This document shows, one piece after another, positions 8,756 to 16,993 of a stretch of DNA of 64,000 bases. Made by a program: the position numbers and the translations under genes. Location of the stretch: positions 248,001 through 312,000 of the forward strand of contig JAZKDB010000002.1 of the NCBI GenBank assembly GCA_040387755.1, read 5' to 3'. The notes under the pieces are model-generated. The model saw only the letters and a program-made list of their open reading frames with translations, had not been told where the DNA came from and ran no database searches. Each line of letters begins with the position of its first letter. Positions within the stretch are counted from its first letter, which is position 1. This DNA is from Rurimicrobium sp040387755 (GTDB taxonomy: Bacteria; Bacteroidota; Bacteroidia; Chitinophagales; Chitinophagaceae).

Positions 8756-8876
8756 TTCCCATTTCACCCCACAAAGATAATCGGTTTTTATAATTTTTAA
8801 ATCTATCCGATAATTTTTTATCAAAAAAATAAGCACTACAATACTGCAGTGCTTATTTTAAATGTTTATAAATTCC

Positions 8877-9860
8877 TTATTTGACCATATACATTACTTC
8901 CTTCACCAATTTTACTGTACGTGGAACATCAGGAAGATATAATCCAGCTAAATTTGGTGCATAGTGCATATTAGTATCTGCCGAACAAATACGGCGAATA
9001 GGTGCATCTAAATAATCAAATCCTTCTTTTTGAATGCGATAAGAAATTTCCGAAGAAACACTGGCAAAAGGCCATTGCTCTTCAACAATTACCAGACGGT
9101 TTGTCTTCTTTACAGATTCAAGAATTGTCTGCCAATCTAAAGGACGAATCGTACGCAAATCAATCACTTCAGCGCTAATCCCTTCTTTAGCCAATTCTTC
9201 AGCAGCAGCCAGGGCTACTTTCATCATTTTATTGAAAGAAACAATCGTTACATCAGTACCGGCACGCTTTACATCTGCCTTACCGATTGGAATCAAATAT
9301 TCCTCCTCAGGCACTTCACCCAAATCACCATACATCACTTCAGATTCCATAAATACAGTAGGATCATTATCACGGATAGCAGATTTAAGCAAACCTTTTG
9401 CATCGTATGGATTAGATACAGAAATTACTTTTATACCCGGAATGTTAGCCATCCAGCTTTCAAAAGCTTGAGAATGCTGTGCTCCAAGTTGTCCTGCAGA
9501 ACCATTAGGTCCACGAAAAACTATAGGACAAGTAAATTGGCCTGCACTCATAGAAACAGTTTTTGCAGCATGATTCAAAATCTGGTCAAATGCAAGAACA
9601 GCAAAGTTCCAAGTCATAAATTCAATAATAGGACGAGTACCATTCATTGCAGCGCCAACTCCGATTGCTGTAAATCCAAGCTCCGCAATAGGAGTATCAA
9701 TCACACGACGCTCACCAAATTCATCAAGCATACCTTGACTTACTTTGTATGCTCCGTTATACAGGGCTACTTCTTCACCCATCAAAAACACATTTTCATC
9801 ACGGCGCATTTCTTCTTGCATTGCCTCGCGAAGTGCCTGACGGAAAGCTATTGTACGCAT
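8877..9860 (-). CDS. pdhB: Pyruvate dehydrogenase E1 component, beta subunit
   Basis: Beta subunit of the thiamine-diphosphate-dependent E1 enzyme that decarboxylates pyruvate for acetyl-CoA synthesis. 327 aa, the usual length. Features: FRQALREAMQEEMRRDENVFLMGEEV at the start (ThDP-binding Glu in MGEEV), TPIAELGFTAIGVGAAM, then the C-terminal transketolase domain with EEQWPFASVSSEISYRI and DVPRTVKLVKEV. The alpha subunit and E2/E3 genes are not adjacent in this window. It is the last of a minus-strand series (GH3, enoyl-CoA hydratase, deoxyhypusine-synthase homologue, pdhB). A branched-chain 2-oxoacid E1 beta cannot be fully excluded. Confidence 0.92.
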   Translation of the reverse strand: MRTIAFRQALREAMQEEMRRDENVFLMGEEVALYNGAYKVSQGMLDEFGERRVIDTPIAELGFTAIGVGAAMNGTRPIIEFMTWNFAVLAFDQILNHAAKTVSMSAGQFTCPIVFRGPNGSAGQLGAQHSQAFESWMANIPGIKVISVSNPYDAKGLLKSAIRDNDPTVFMESEVMYGDLGEVPEEEYLIPIGKADVKRAGTDVTIVSFNKMMKVALAAAEELAKEGISAEVIDLRTIRPLDWQTILESVKKTNRLVIVEEQWPFASVSSEISYRIQKEGFDYLDAPIRRICSADTNMHYAPNLAGLYLPDVPRTVKLVKEVMYMVK

Positions 9861-9936
9861 ATTATAATCAGTTAGTTTGAGTAATTTTTTTGTTTATGAA
9901 TGGGTAAAGATAAATGGAAAATGATAAAATCATTCA

Positions 9937-10908
9937 CTACATTTTCAATAACCACGCAAAGATTAATGGAGCGACTATTGTTGCGTCTGACTCAACAATA
10001 AATTTTGGCGTATGAATATCCAGTTTCCCCCAAGTAATCTTCTCATTGGGTACGGCTCCACTATAAGAACCATAAGAGGTAGTAGAATCAGAAATCTGAC
10101 AGAAATAGCTCCAGAAAGGAACATCATGCCATTCCAAATCCTGATACATCATAGGTACAACACAGATAGGAAAATCTCCTGCAATTCCACCACCAATCTG
10201 GAAAAAGCCCAAACCTTTTCCTACACTATACTCACGATATAGTTCTGTAAGCCAAACCATGTATTCAATACCACTTTTTACAGTGCTGGCTTTCAATTCT
10301 CCTTTAATGACATAACTGGCAAAGATATTACCGGTAGTGCTGTCTTCCCATCCCGGCACAACAATCGGAATATTTTTTTCGGCTGCAGCAACAATCCATG
10401 AGTCTTTTGGGTCAATCTCATAATACTGTTCCAAAACCCCGCTCTTCACCATTTTATACATAAACTCATGCGGGAAATAACGTTCACCCTTTGCTTCAGC
10501 ATCTTTCCACAAATCAACTAAATGCTTTTGCAATCGGCGGAAAGCTTCTTCTTCAGGGATGCAGGTATCAGTAACACGGTTGTAGTGATTTTCTAACAAA
10601 TCCCATTCATCCTGAGGAGTTAAGTCGCGATAATTAGGTACACGCTTATAGCTATTGTGCGCAACAAGATTCATCACATCTTCCTCAAGATTAGCGCCTG
10701 TGCAGGAAATCATATGAATCTTATCCTGACGAATCATTTCTGCCAGGGAAATACCCAATTCGGCAGTACTCATAGCACCTGCAAGCGATACAAGCATTTT
10801 TCCACCTTCGGCAAGATGCAATTCATAACCTTTTGCCGCATCCATTAAAGCTGCGGCATTAAAATGACGATAATGATGTTCAATAAAATTAGAAACCGGA
10901 CCTCTCAT
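9937..10908 (-). CDS. Deoxyhypusine synthase family protein
   Basis: A 323-residue member of the deoxyhypusine/homospermidine synthase family, whose eukaryotic and archaeal members transfer an aminobutyl group from spermidine using NAD. The family core is clear: SLAGAMSTAELGISLAEMIRQ, SCTGANLEEDV, PIVVPGWEDSTTGN, GGGIAGDFPIC. The Lys that forms the enzyme-imine intermediate is present near the C-terminus in EKITWGKLD. Bacteria lack eIF5A, so the acceptor here is unknown; homospermidine or other polyamine synthesis is a reasonable alternative. It lies upstream of pdhB and downstream of an enoyl-CoA hydratase gene with modest gaps (75-76 bp). Confidence 0.9.
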   Translation of the reverse strand: MRGPVSNFIEHHYRHFNAAALMDAAKGYELHLAEGGKMLVSLAGAMSTAELGISLAEMIRQDKIHMISCTGANLEEDVMNLVAHNSYKRVPNYRDLTPQDEWDLLENHYNRVTDTCIPEEEAFRRLQKHLVDLWKDAEAKGERYFPHEFMYKMVKSGVLEQYYEIDPKDSWIVAAAEKNIPIVVPGWEDSTTGNIFASYVIKGELKASTVKSGIEYMVWLTELYREYSVGKGLGFFQIGGGIAGDFPICVVPMMYQDLEWHDVPFWSYFCQISDSTTSYGSYSGAVPNEKITWGKLDIHTPKFIVESDATIVAPLIFAWLLKM

Positions 10909-10983
10909 AATTTCTGAATAAATGTTTTTATTTAAAAAGCGAAATTGCTTTGTTTTTTGTTGAGTAAAATGAATAAATCGTTA

Positions 10984-11751
10984 TTAATCTTTTTTCTTGA
11001 AAGAATTGATGGCATTACGTGTAAAATCACTCAACACCAATCTTCCGCTGATAGCAGCTCTTTCCATCAACAATTTGTCCCAATCTTCTGTTCCCTTCCA
11101 AAATATTTTTTTCAACTCTGACATCGCTTCAGGATTACTGTGAGCCAATTTATTGGCCAAACGAGAAACTGCATCATCCATTTCCTGAGCAGTTGTATGA
11201 ACTTCAGCAAATAGTCGATTTCGCTTTGCCCATTCGGCACTACGCCATTCTGTAGCATCAATAGCTAATTGCGAAAAAGCCGAAGGACCTACTTTCTTTT
11301 CTACAGCAGGGCCAACAACAAATGGTCCAATCCCTACTGCAAGTTCGCTTAATTTAATTGCAGCAGCGTCGGTAGCAATAGCATAGTCAGCAGCAGCAAT
11401 CAGTCCCACTCCACCACCTACTGCTTTGCCCTGAACACGTGCAATTATCAGCTTATGACAACGGCGCATTGCATTAATAACGTTGGCAAAACCACTAAAA
11501 AAAGCCGTTCCGTCTTTTTCTGAGTTAATGGCAATCAGTTCATCAAAAGATGCTCCGGAACAAAAAACCTTATCACCACCACTACGAAGTACGATAACCT
11601 TAACACGGTCATCGATACCAATATCATTTATTGTTTTGGCTAAATCACTAAGAATTGCTGCTGGTAATGAATTACTGGCAGGATGAAAAAATTCAATTGT
11701 AGCTATACCATGATCTAAAGTATGGGATACATATCCTTCTTTATGTTGCAT
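10984..11751 (-). CDS. Enoyl-CoA hydratase/isomerase family protein
   Basis: A 255-residue crotonase-fold enzyme acting on acyl-CoA thioesters. The oxyanion-hole segments are visible: FCSGASFDELI in the first and VQGKAVGGGVGLIAAADYAIA in the second. The position after the second glycine region reads AVGIGPFVVGP, where many hydratases carry a catalytic Glu, so the exact reaction (hydratase, isomerase or hydrolase) is uncertain. Methylglutaconyl-CoA hydratase-like activity is one possibility. The gene is co-directional with GH3 upstream (33-bp gap) and the deoxyhypusine-synthase homologue downstream. Confidence 0.85.
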   Translation of the reverse strand: MQHKEGYVSHTLDHGIATIEFFHPASNSLPAAILSDLAKTINDIGIDDRVKVIVLRSGGDKVFCSGASFDELIAINSEKDGTAFFSGFANVINAMRRCHKLIIARVQGKAVGGGVGLIAAADYAIATDAAAIKLSELAVGIGPFVVGPAVEKKVGPSAFSQLAIDATEWRSAEWAKRNRLFAEVHTTAQEMDDAVSRLANKLAHSNPEAMSELKKIFWKGTEDWDKLLMERAAISGRLVLSDFTRNAINSFKKKD

Positions 11752-11784
11752 TGTTCTATTTTTTACGAATTAATAAAAACTATA

Positions 11785-13335
11785 TTATTTACAATTAAGA
11801 ACTGCTTGTTTATTGAGGAAGTTTTGCCAATCATCTAAAGTCTTGCCTTTCAAAACTCGTGGGAACTTATTCATGGCACCTTCTTTTCCCTTAAAGCGCA
11901 TATAATCATAGAAAGTTTTAGTAGGCAATATCTCCACAAAAACCTCTTTTAATGCCGAAGTACGCTCTACTGCATAATCGTCATTGATTTCACACAATGT
12001 CTTATCCAAAATTTCCTTTACCTCATCTGCATCTACTTCAGGACTGTCAGTACCGATATACCACCTATGTGCAAACAAATCATCATGCTTCAGTCCGGCA
12101 ACGGTAAATTCGCTAATTGATATGCCCAATTTGCGTGAAACAGTATCAATTGCCTTGTTCATATTATCAACTGAAGTATGTTCTCCGCAAAGACTCAAGT
12201 ATTGCTTTGTTCGGCCAGTAATGATTATTTCATATTCTGCGGCATTGGTAAAGCGCAAGACATCTCCGATAAAATATCGCCACGCTCCGGCACATGTACT
12301 AATCATCACAGCATAATCAACATTTTCCTGAACTTCATTGATCAAAACAGTTTTCAAACCCTCTTTCGGATTACCTTCATCATCAAAATTTTCAGAATTA
12401 AACGGCGCAAATTCAAAGAAAATTTTGTTATTCAATACAAGCTTTATTCCTTGTTCATTAGGGCGTGCCTGAAAACCAAAAGAACCTTCAGAAGCCATAT
12501 AAGTCTCAATAAAGGTGATGGGCTTGCCCAATAACTTATTGATACTCTCTTTGTAAGGCTCAAATGAAACACCTCCATGAATATAAACACTCAGATTAGG
12601 CCATATCTCATGAATATTATCTACTTTATGAAACTTGATAATACGGTCCAACACTATCTGCACCCATGCCGGAACACCACAAATAGTGCCAACATCCCAG
12701 GTTTTTGCCTTACGGACAATCAGTTTGATTCTATCTTCCCAATTCTCTCTTTTTGAGATTTTATTTCCAGGTTTATACAGCAAATTGCTCACCCATTTCG
12801 GCATATTCTTAGCAGAAATACCACTCATATCACCTTCGTAATGCTCGCCTTTTTCAAACAAAGTAGTAGTACCACCTAGCATTAATATGCCTTTTTGATA
12901 AGCATTTGAAGGAACATCAAAATTGGCCATGCTGTACAATTGCTTAAAGCCCATTTTTTTGATGGCTTTAATCATATCCTGCGTCACAGGTATTTGCTTA
13001 CTGGCTGACTCTGATGTGCCTGAGCTAAGGGCAAAATACTTCACTTTGCCAGGCCAGGTAACATTTTCTTCGCCAGCAATGCATCGTTTCCACCATTCTT
13101 CATACATTTCATTGTATGTATGAAAGGGGACACGCTCACGAAAAGCCTTTACAAAATCAAGTTCATGGGCCAAAATTTCATCAAATCCGTAGTGCTTTCC
13201 AAAAGCAGTATACTGACCGCGCTCCAGCAATTGCCTCAAAGTGTGGCGTTGATAGGTGATACCTGTTGCTACCGGCGGCGTAAATTTTTTACGTAGCTTC
13301 AGTGAACGGGATATAAGAGAACCTAATAATGCCAT
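11785..13335 (-). CDS. GH3 auxin-responsive-promoter family protein (acyl-acid-amido synthetase type)
   Basis: A 516-residue adenylate-forming enzyme of the GH3 family. Plant members conjugate acids such as indole-acetate or jasmonate to amino acids; the bacterial reaction is not established. Signature segments: ALSSGTSESASKQIPVT (ATP-binding P-loop-like motif near residue 105), VYIHGGVSFEPY, ETYMASEGSFGFQ (motif 2 region), YFIGDVLRFTNA (motif 3), and a C-terminal cap ending in LKGKTLDDWQNFL. It is the first gene of the minus-strand series 13335-8877 and has its own TACCTTTG promoter box. Confidence 0.92.
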   Translation of the reverse strand: MALLGSLISRSLKLRKKFTPPVATGITYQRHTLRQLLERGQYTAFGKHYGFDEILAHELDFVKAFRERVPFHTYNEMYEEWWKRCIAGEENVTWPGKVKYFALSSGTSESASKQIPVTQDMIKAIKKMGFKQLYSMANFDVPSNAYQKGILMLGGTTTLFEKGEHYEGDMSGISAKNMPKWVSNLLYKPGNKISKRENWEDRIKLIVRKAKTWDVGTICGVPAWVQIVLDRIIKFHKVDNIHEIWPNLSVYIHGGVSFEPYKESINKLLGKPITFIETYMASEGSFGFQARPNEQGIKLVLNNKIFFEFAPFNSENFDDEGNPKEGLKTVLINEVQENVDYAVMISTCAGAWRYFIGDVLRFTNAAEYEIIITGRTKQYLSLCGEHTSVDNMNKAIDTVSRKLGISISEFTVAGLKHDDLFAHRWYIGTDSPEVDADEVKEILDKTLCEINDDYAVERTSALKEVFVEILPTKTFYDYMRFKGKEGAMNKFPRVLKGKTLDDWQNFLNKQAVLNCK

Positions 13336-13378
13336 TGTTATTTTTCTATTGTTTTTTTAGAAACTAAAAATAGGAGCG

Positions 13379-13386
13379 CAAAGGTA
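13379..13386 (-). promoter_or_regulatory. -7 box (TACCTTTG) of the GH3 gene
   Basis: Minus-strand octamer TACCTTTG, a match to TAnnTTTG, 43 bp upstream of the GH3 ATG. The same octamer precedes three other minus-strand genes in this window (phoU-like, porin and phaE-like). Confidence 0.6.
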
Positions 13387-13495
13387 AAAAAACTTAGTGG
13401 TTCAGCACACTTTCATTTAGCAATGAAATTATTTAACATTGCAGATAAACAATCAAGTTATTTACCATACTCAAGTTATATAATTATCAACTTTT

Positions 13496-14263
13496 ATGCC
13501 CATTCTTCGTAGCCTGTTTTACTTCTGTCTTTACGTAACAGCGGCTTTATATTCAAAGCAGTTGGTAGCTCAAAGTAAAAAACAATACCATTACTATCAA
13601 TCCTCATCTCAATACTTACTCAATAATGACTTATCTCCAAAAGATACCGTTATCCAAAATTACCTGAAAGAATGCAAGAAAAATCTGGATGAAAAAATGG
13701 ATGAAATCATTGTATACACTACTCTACCATTAAGCAAAGCCCAGCCGGAATGTACTCTGGGTAATTGGATAACTGATGCGGTAAGAAAAAGTGTTCAGAA
13801 GGGCAAACAAAAAATAGATGCTTGTATTCTAAGTTACTCCATTATCGAAAAAGAGTATCTGGCTCCCGGCCCCATAAAACGTATCGATTTTTATGATTTG
13901 ATTACCAAGGATAATAAAATTGTTTTAGTGAACTTAGATGGTCAAACATTACATTATTTGTGCGATAGTATCGCAATTATGAATGGAGCGCCAATTTCAG
14001 GGATTTCGTTTGCCATTCATGGTAATAAAGCAAGCAACATCCTGATTAATAATCAACCCGTAAATAACCATATGATGTACACAATTGCCATGAATGACTA
14101 TCTGTGGCAGAGTAAAAAATTCAACAATCTGTTTGCAAATGCTACGTACAAAAACACTCACATGAGGCTTTGTAACACCCTATTGGAATACGCACTTGCC
14201 ATGAAACAACAAAACGAAAAAATAAATACAAAGCTGGAAAACAGAATTTATTATGCTGAATAG
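13496..14263 (+). CDS. 5'-nucleotidase C-terminal (substrate-binding) domain protein
   Basis: A 255-residue exported protein with an N-terminal signal peptide (ends about residue 25). It corresponds to only the C-terminal domain of UshA-type 5'-nucleotidases: ECTLGNWITDAVR near residue 85 (the TNLGNLIADA-like motif), RIDFYDLITKDNKIVLVNLDG, and a C-terminal YTIAMNDYLW. The catalytic metallophosphatase domain is encoded by the next gene, which overlaps it by 11 bp. The usual single polypeptide is therefore split, and the domain order in the DNA is reversed. Both halves are probably made together and may form a complex. Confidence 0.85.
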   Translation: MPILRSLFYFCLYVTAALYSKQLVAQSKKQYHYYQSSSQYLLNNDLSPKDTVIQNYLKECKKNLDEKMDEIIVYTTLPLSKAQPECTLGNWITDAVRKSVQKGKQKIDACILSYSIIEKEYLAPGPIKRIDFYDLITKDNKIVLVNLDGQTLHYLCDSIAIMNGAPISGISFAIHGNKASNILINNQPVNNHMMYTIAMNDYLWQSKKFNNLFANATYKNTHMRLCNTLLEYALAMKQQNEKINTKLENRIYYAE

Positions 14264-15176
14264 AAGGGGTTTTATTAAAAAATGTGGCATTGCAGCCGGA
14301 CTGACTATTGCAGGAAATTTCCCATTTAAAAGCTTCGCTGAAACATCTATCCTTAAACTTACTATACTACATACTAATGACACCCAAAGCCAACTTGAAC
14401 CATTTGGGCCAGAAGTGCCTAAATATGCCGGATTGGGAGGGATACAATCCAGAGCTGATTTAATTCAGAAAATCAGGGCTGAAGAAAAAAATGTTCTGTT
14501 ACTTGATGCAGGAGATTTCTTTCAGGCTTCACCATACTTCGATACATTTAAGGGAAGTATCGAAATAGAAGCAATGAACAAAATGAAATATGATGCGGCA
14601 TGCATCGGTGAGCACGAATTTGATGGAGGTGTAGAAAATCTTGCCAGACAGATAGCCAAAGCTCGCTTTGCTGTACTTTGTTCCAATTATCAATTCAAGA
14701 ATAAAGACTTACAGTCAAAAATTAAAGCCTGGAATATTATCGAAAAAGAGGGGATAAAAATAGGAATAACAGGTATCGGTTTAGACATGAAAAATCTTAT
14801 ATCAGAAGACCTGAGTAAAGAGATTATTTACTACGATGCGATAAAAAGCGCAAACGAAACTGCAGCCCATCTGAAGAAAAAGGAAAATTGTGATTTCATC
14901 ATTTGCTTATCTCATCTGGGAATAATGGACAATGAAAGCAATTTAATAAACGACAAAACTCTGGCCAAAGAATCTGAGCATATTGACTTAATTATCGGCG
15001 GCCACTCACATACACTGTTGAATAAACCCATGAAATTTTTCAACAAAAAAAGACAGGAAATTTTAGTGACACAGGCGGGTTGGGGAGGTACTCATTTGGG
15101 ACGAATTGACTACGCTTTTTCTACCAAAAAAAATATTTTATCGTCCAATGCCCAAACTGTAGAAATCGTGAAATAA
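14253..15176 (+). CDS. Metallophosphatase / 5'-nucleotidase catalytic-domain protein, exported
   Basis: A 307-residue calcineurin-fold phosphoesterase with a twin-arginine-like export signal (NRRGFIKKCG, then a hydrophobic stretch). Metal-site motifs: LHTNDTQS near residue 35, LDAGDFFQASPYF, IGEHEFDGG, CLSHLG and GGHSHT. Two differ from the canonical UshA pattern: HTNDxH has Gln instead of His, and GNHEFD has Glu instead of Asn. The other ligands are kept, so activity may persist with altered metal preference, or be lost. It overlaps the substrate-binding-domain gene by 11 bp (translational coupling likely) and is followed by dnaA. Confidence 0.85.
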   Translation: MLNRRGFIKKCGIAAGLTIAGNFPFKSFAETSILKLTILHTNDTQSQLEPFGPEVPKYAGLGGIQSRADLIQKIRAEEKNVLLLDAGDFFQASPYFDTFKGSIEIEAMNKMKYDAACIGEHEFDGGVENLARQIAKARFAVLCSNYQFKNKDLQSKIKAWNIIEKEGIKIGITGIGLDMKNLISEDLSKEIIYYDAIKSANETAAHLKKKENCDFIICLSHLGIMDNESNLINDKTLAKESEHIDLIIGGHSHTLLNKPMKFFNKKRQEILVTQAGWGGTHLGRIDYAFSTKKNILSSNAQTVEIVK

Positions 15177-15186
15177 AAAAATAAAA

Positions 15187-15222
15187 TTTGGTTTTTTTTT
15201 CAACAAAATGTTAGCAACTTCG
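15187..15222 (+). promoter_or_regulatory. Candidate dnaA promoter (TTTG-N24-CAACTTCG)
   Basis: TTTG at 15187-15190 and a loose -7 element CAACTTCG at 15215-15222. The match is weaker than at other genes here. The following 110-bp leader contains a 7-bp-arm hairpin (GGTGTTT 15241-15247 with AAACACC 15257-15263) that could affect translation. Confidence 0.35.
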
Positions 15223-15333
15223 TCCTCCCCACTAAGAAAAGGTGTTTAAACGCAAAAAACACCCTACAAGCTGAAAAGCCTAACTGACGTGGGATTCAGA
15301 CTAAAAAACCAGCATTAGATACGCTTACTTAAA

Positions 15334-16821
15334 ATGATCGAAAAGCAACAATCACATATTAGCTCGCACGTAGAAGAAGCAATTGCCGCTTGGCACAAGT
15401 GCTTGTCCATCATACAAGATAATGTGAATGAACGTGCCTTTCATACCTGGTTCGATCCGATTAAAGCTGTTGCTCTCGAAAACAACATTCTTACCCTTCA
15501 GGTTCCAAGTCAGTTTTTCTACGAATGGTTGGAAGAACATTATGTTGATTTGCTGGGCAAAACTATCAAACGTGTTTTGGGTAACAACGGAGGTCTTGAG
15601 TACAGGGTAGTAATGGTAGATGGCAACTCTTCCCGCAACGGAGGATTGAATAGTGTAATGAATATGCCGGGCAGTACCACTCAAAAGCCTCCTGTAGGAA
15701 GTAATATGGTAGACTTGCCACTGCATATCAAAGACCCAATGAATATTAAAAATCCCTACTCTATTCCGGGGTTGAAAAGAACAGTCATTGATCCGCAACT
15801 TAATCCTAACCTGACATTTGACAATCTGGTAGAAGGTGATTGTAACAGAGTAGCAAGACTTGCCGGCTTAAATGTGGCACAAAAGCCTGGTGCAACTTCC
15901 TTTAATCCTTTAGTGATTTTTGGAGGAACAGGATTGGGAAAAACACATATAGCACAAGCCATCGGTAACGAAGTTCGCCGCCTGCACAGCAATAAGGCAG
16001 TATTATATGTCAGTGCCGAAAAATTTATCAACCAATTCATCGACCACTCCAAAAGTGGCGAAGTCAACGATTTTATCCATTTCTATCAATTGATAGATGT
16101 GTTGATTATCGACGACATCCATATTTTCACTACCGCTCCAAAATCTCAGGAAGTTTTCTTTGCCATTTTCAATCATTTGCATCAGGGTGGAAAACAAATC
16201 ATACTGACCAGTGATACCCCTCCAAAAGATTTAGAAGGTATGCAGGAAAGGTTGTTGAGCAGATTCCGCTGGGGATTGAATGCCGATATTCAGGCACCAG
16301 ATTTCGAAACCCGTCAGGAGATTTTGAAGATGAAGATGAAGCAGGATGGCATGGAATTGTCTGACGATGTGGTTAAATACATTGCTTATAATATACAGAA
16401 CAATGTGCGTGACCTGATTGGGGCTTCTATTTCTCTTTTTGCTCAAGCAACACTGAACAAAAAAGAGATTGACCTTGATGTGGCTAAGCGCGTGATGAAA
16501 AATCTGGTGAAGATGAACACACGCGAACTAACCATAGAAAGCATCCAGAAAATGGTGTGCGAGCATTACAATATTACTTACGACAAGCTACTGGTAAAAA
16601 CACGTAAACGTGAAATCGTTCAGGCGCGTCAAATCACTATGTACCTGGCCAAGAAATTTACCAAAAGCTCATTGAAAAATATCGGCGAACATTTTGGCGG
16701 ATTTGACCACACTACAGTGATTCACTCCTGCCAGACAGTAGAAGACTTGATGGATACAGACAACGAATACAAAGAAAAAGTGGACGAACTGCAACAAAAA
16801 GTACACATGGCTAGTATTTAA
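15334..16821 (+). CDS. dnaA: Chromosomal replication initiator protein DnaA
   Basis: AAA+ initiator that binds oriC, melts the duplex and recruits helicase. 495 aa, slightly long because of a linker at about residues 95-155. Domain I covers about 15-90. Domain III has Walker A GGTGLGKT at 197-204, Walker B VLIIDDIHIF, and the sensor segment LTSDTPPKDLEGMQERLLSRFRWGL. Domain IV ends with the DnaA signature, here GGFDHTTVIHSC: the residue before Asp458 is Phe457 (codon 16702-16704), where most DnaA proteins carry Arg or Lys. A strong terminator and then an unusual 21-bp repeat array follow. No cluster of classic DnaA boxes is evident on either side by eye. Confidence 0.98.
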   Translation: MIEKQQSHISSHVEEAIAAWHKCLSIIQDNVNERAFHTWFDPIKAVALENNILTLQVPSQFFYEWLEEHYVDLLGKTIKRVLGNNGGLEYRVVMVDGNSSRNGGLNSVMNMPGSTTQKPPVGSNMVDLPLHIKDPMNIKNPYSIPGLKRTVIDPQLNPNLTFDNLVEGDCNRVARLAGLNVAQKPGATSFNPLVIFGGTGLGKTHIAQAIGNEVRRLHSNKAVLYVSAEKFINQFIDHSKSGEVNDFIHFYQLIDVLIIDDIHIFTTAPKSQEVFFAIFNHLHQGGKQIILTSDTPPKDLEGMQERLLSRFRWGLNADIQAPDFETRQEILKMKMKQDGMELSDDVVKYIAYNIQNNVRDLIGASISLFAQATLNKKEIDLDVAKRVMKNLVKMNTRELTIESIQKMVCEHYNITYDKLLVKTRKREIVQARQITMYLAKKFTKSSLKNIGEHFGGFDHTTVIHSCQTVEDLMDTDNEYKEKVDELQQKVHMASI

Positions 16822-16842
16822 GGTCGTTTTCTGATATAATTT

Positions 16843-16881
16843 ATAGAAAGAGCCGGACAAAATTTGTCCGGCTCTTTCTAT
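16843..16881 (+). terminator. Terminator of dnaA
   Basis: Nearly perfect inverted repeat: 16843-16861 pairs with 16863-16881 (GAGCCGGAC core), with T-rich sequence after it. It separates dnaA from the repeat array downstream. Confidence 0.85.
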
Positions 16882-16993
16882 TTAAACACTCACATTACCA
16901 TCAAAATGTGTTAAAGCTATTCTAGGAAGGGGCACTTCTAGCTTATTTCCAGGTTCACCAACCTGCTTTCCATGTCATCTTATCTTTCTTATA

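Noticed and set aside
13421..13442. Fourth copy of the phosphate-promoter element upstream of the GH3 -7 box
   Set aside because: It matches AATTAnnTAACATTG-like bases only partly (13 of 16) with a 34-bp instead of 36-bp gap; AT-rich chance similarity is likely.
15352..16860. Antisense ORFs of 60-150 codons opposite dnaA
   Set aside because: They follow the codon structure of dnaA on the other strand and show no domain, signal or promoter; the same applies to antisense ORFs across acn, metG and tdh.
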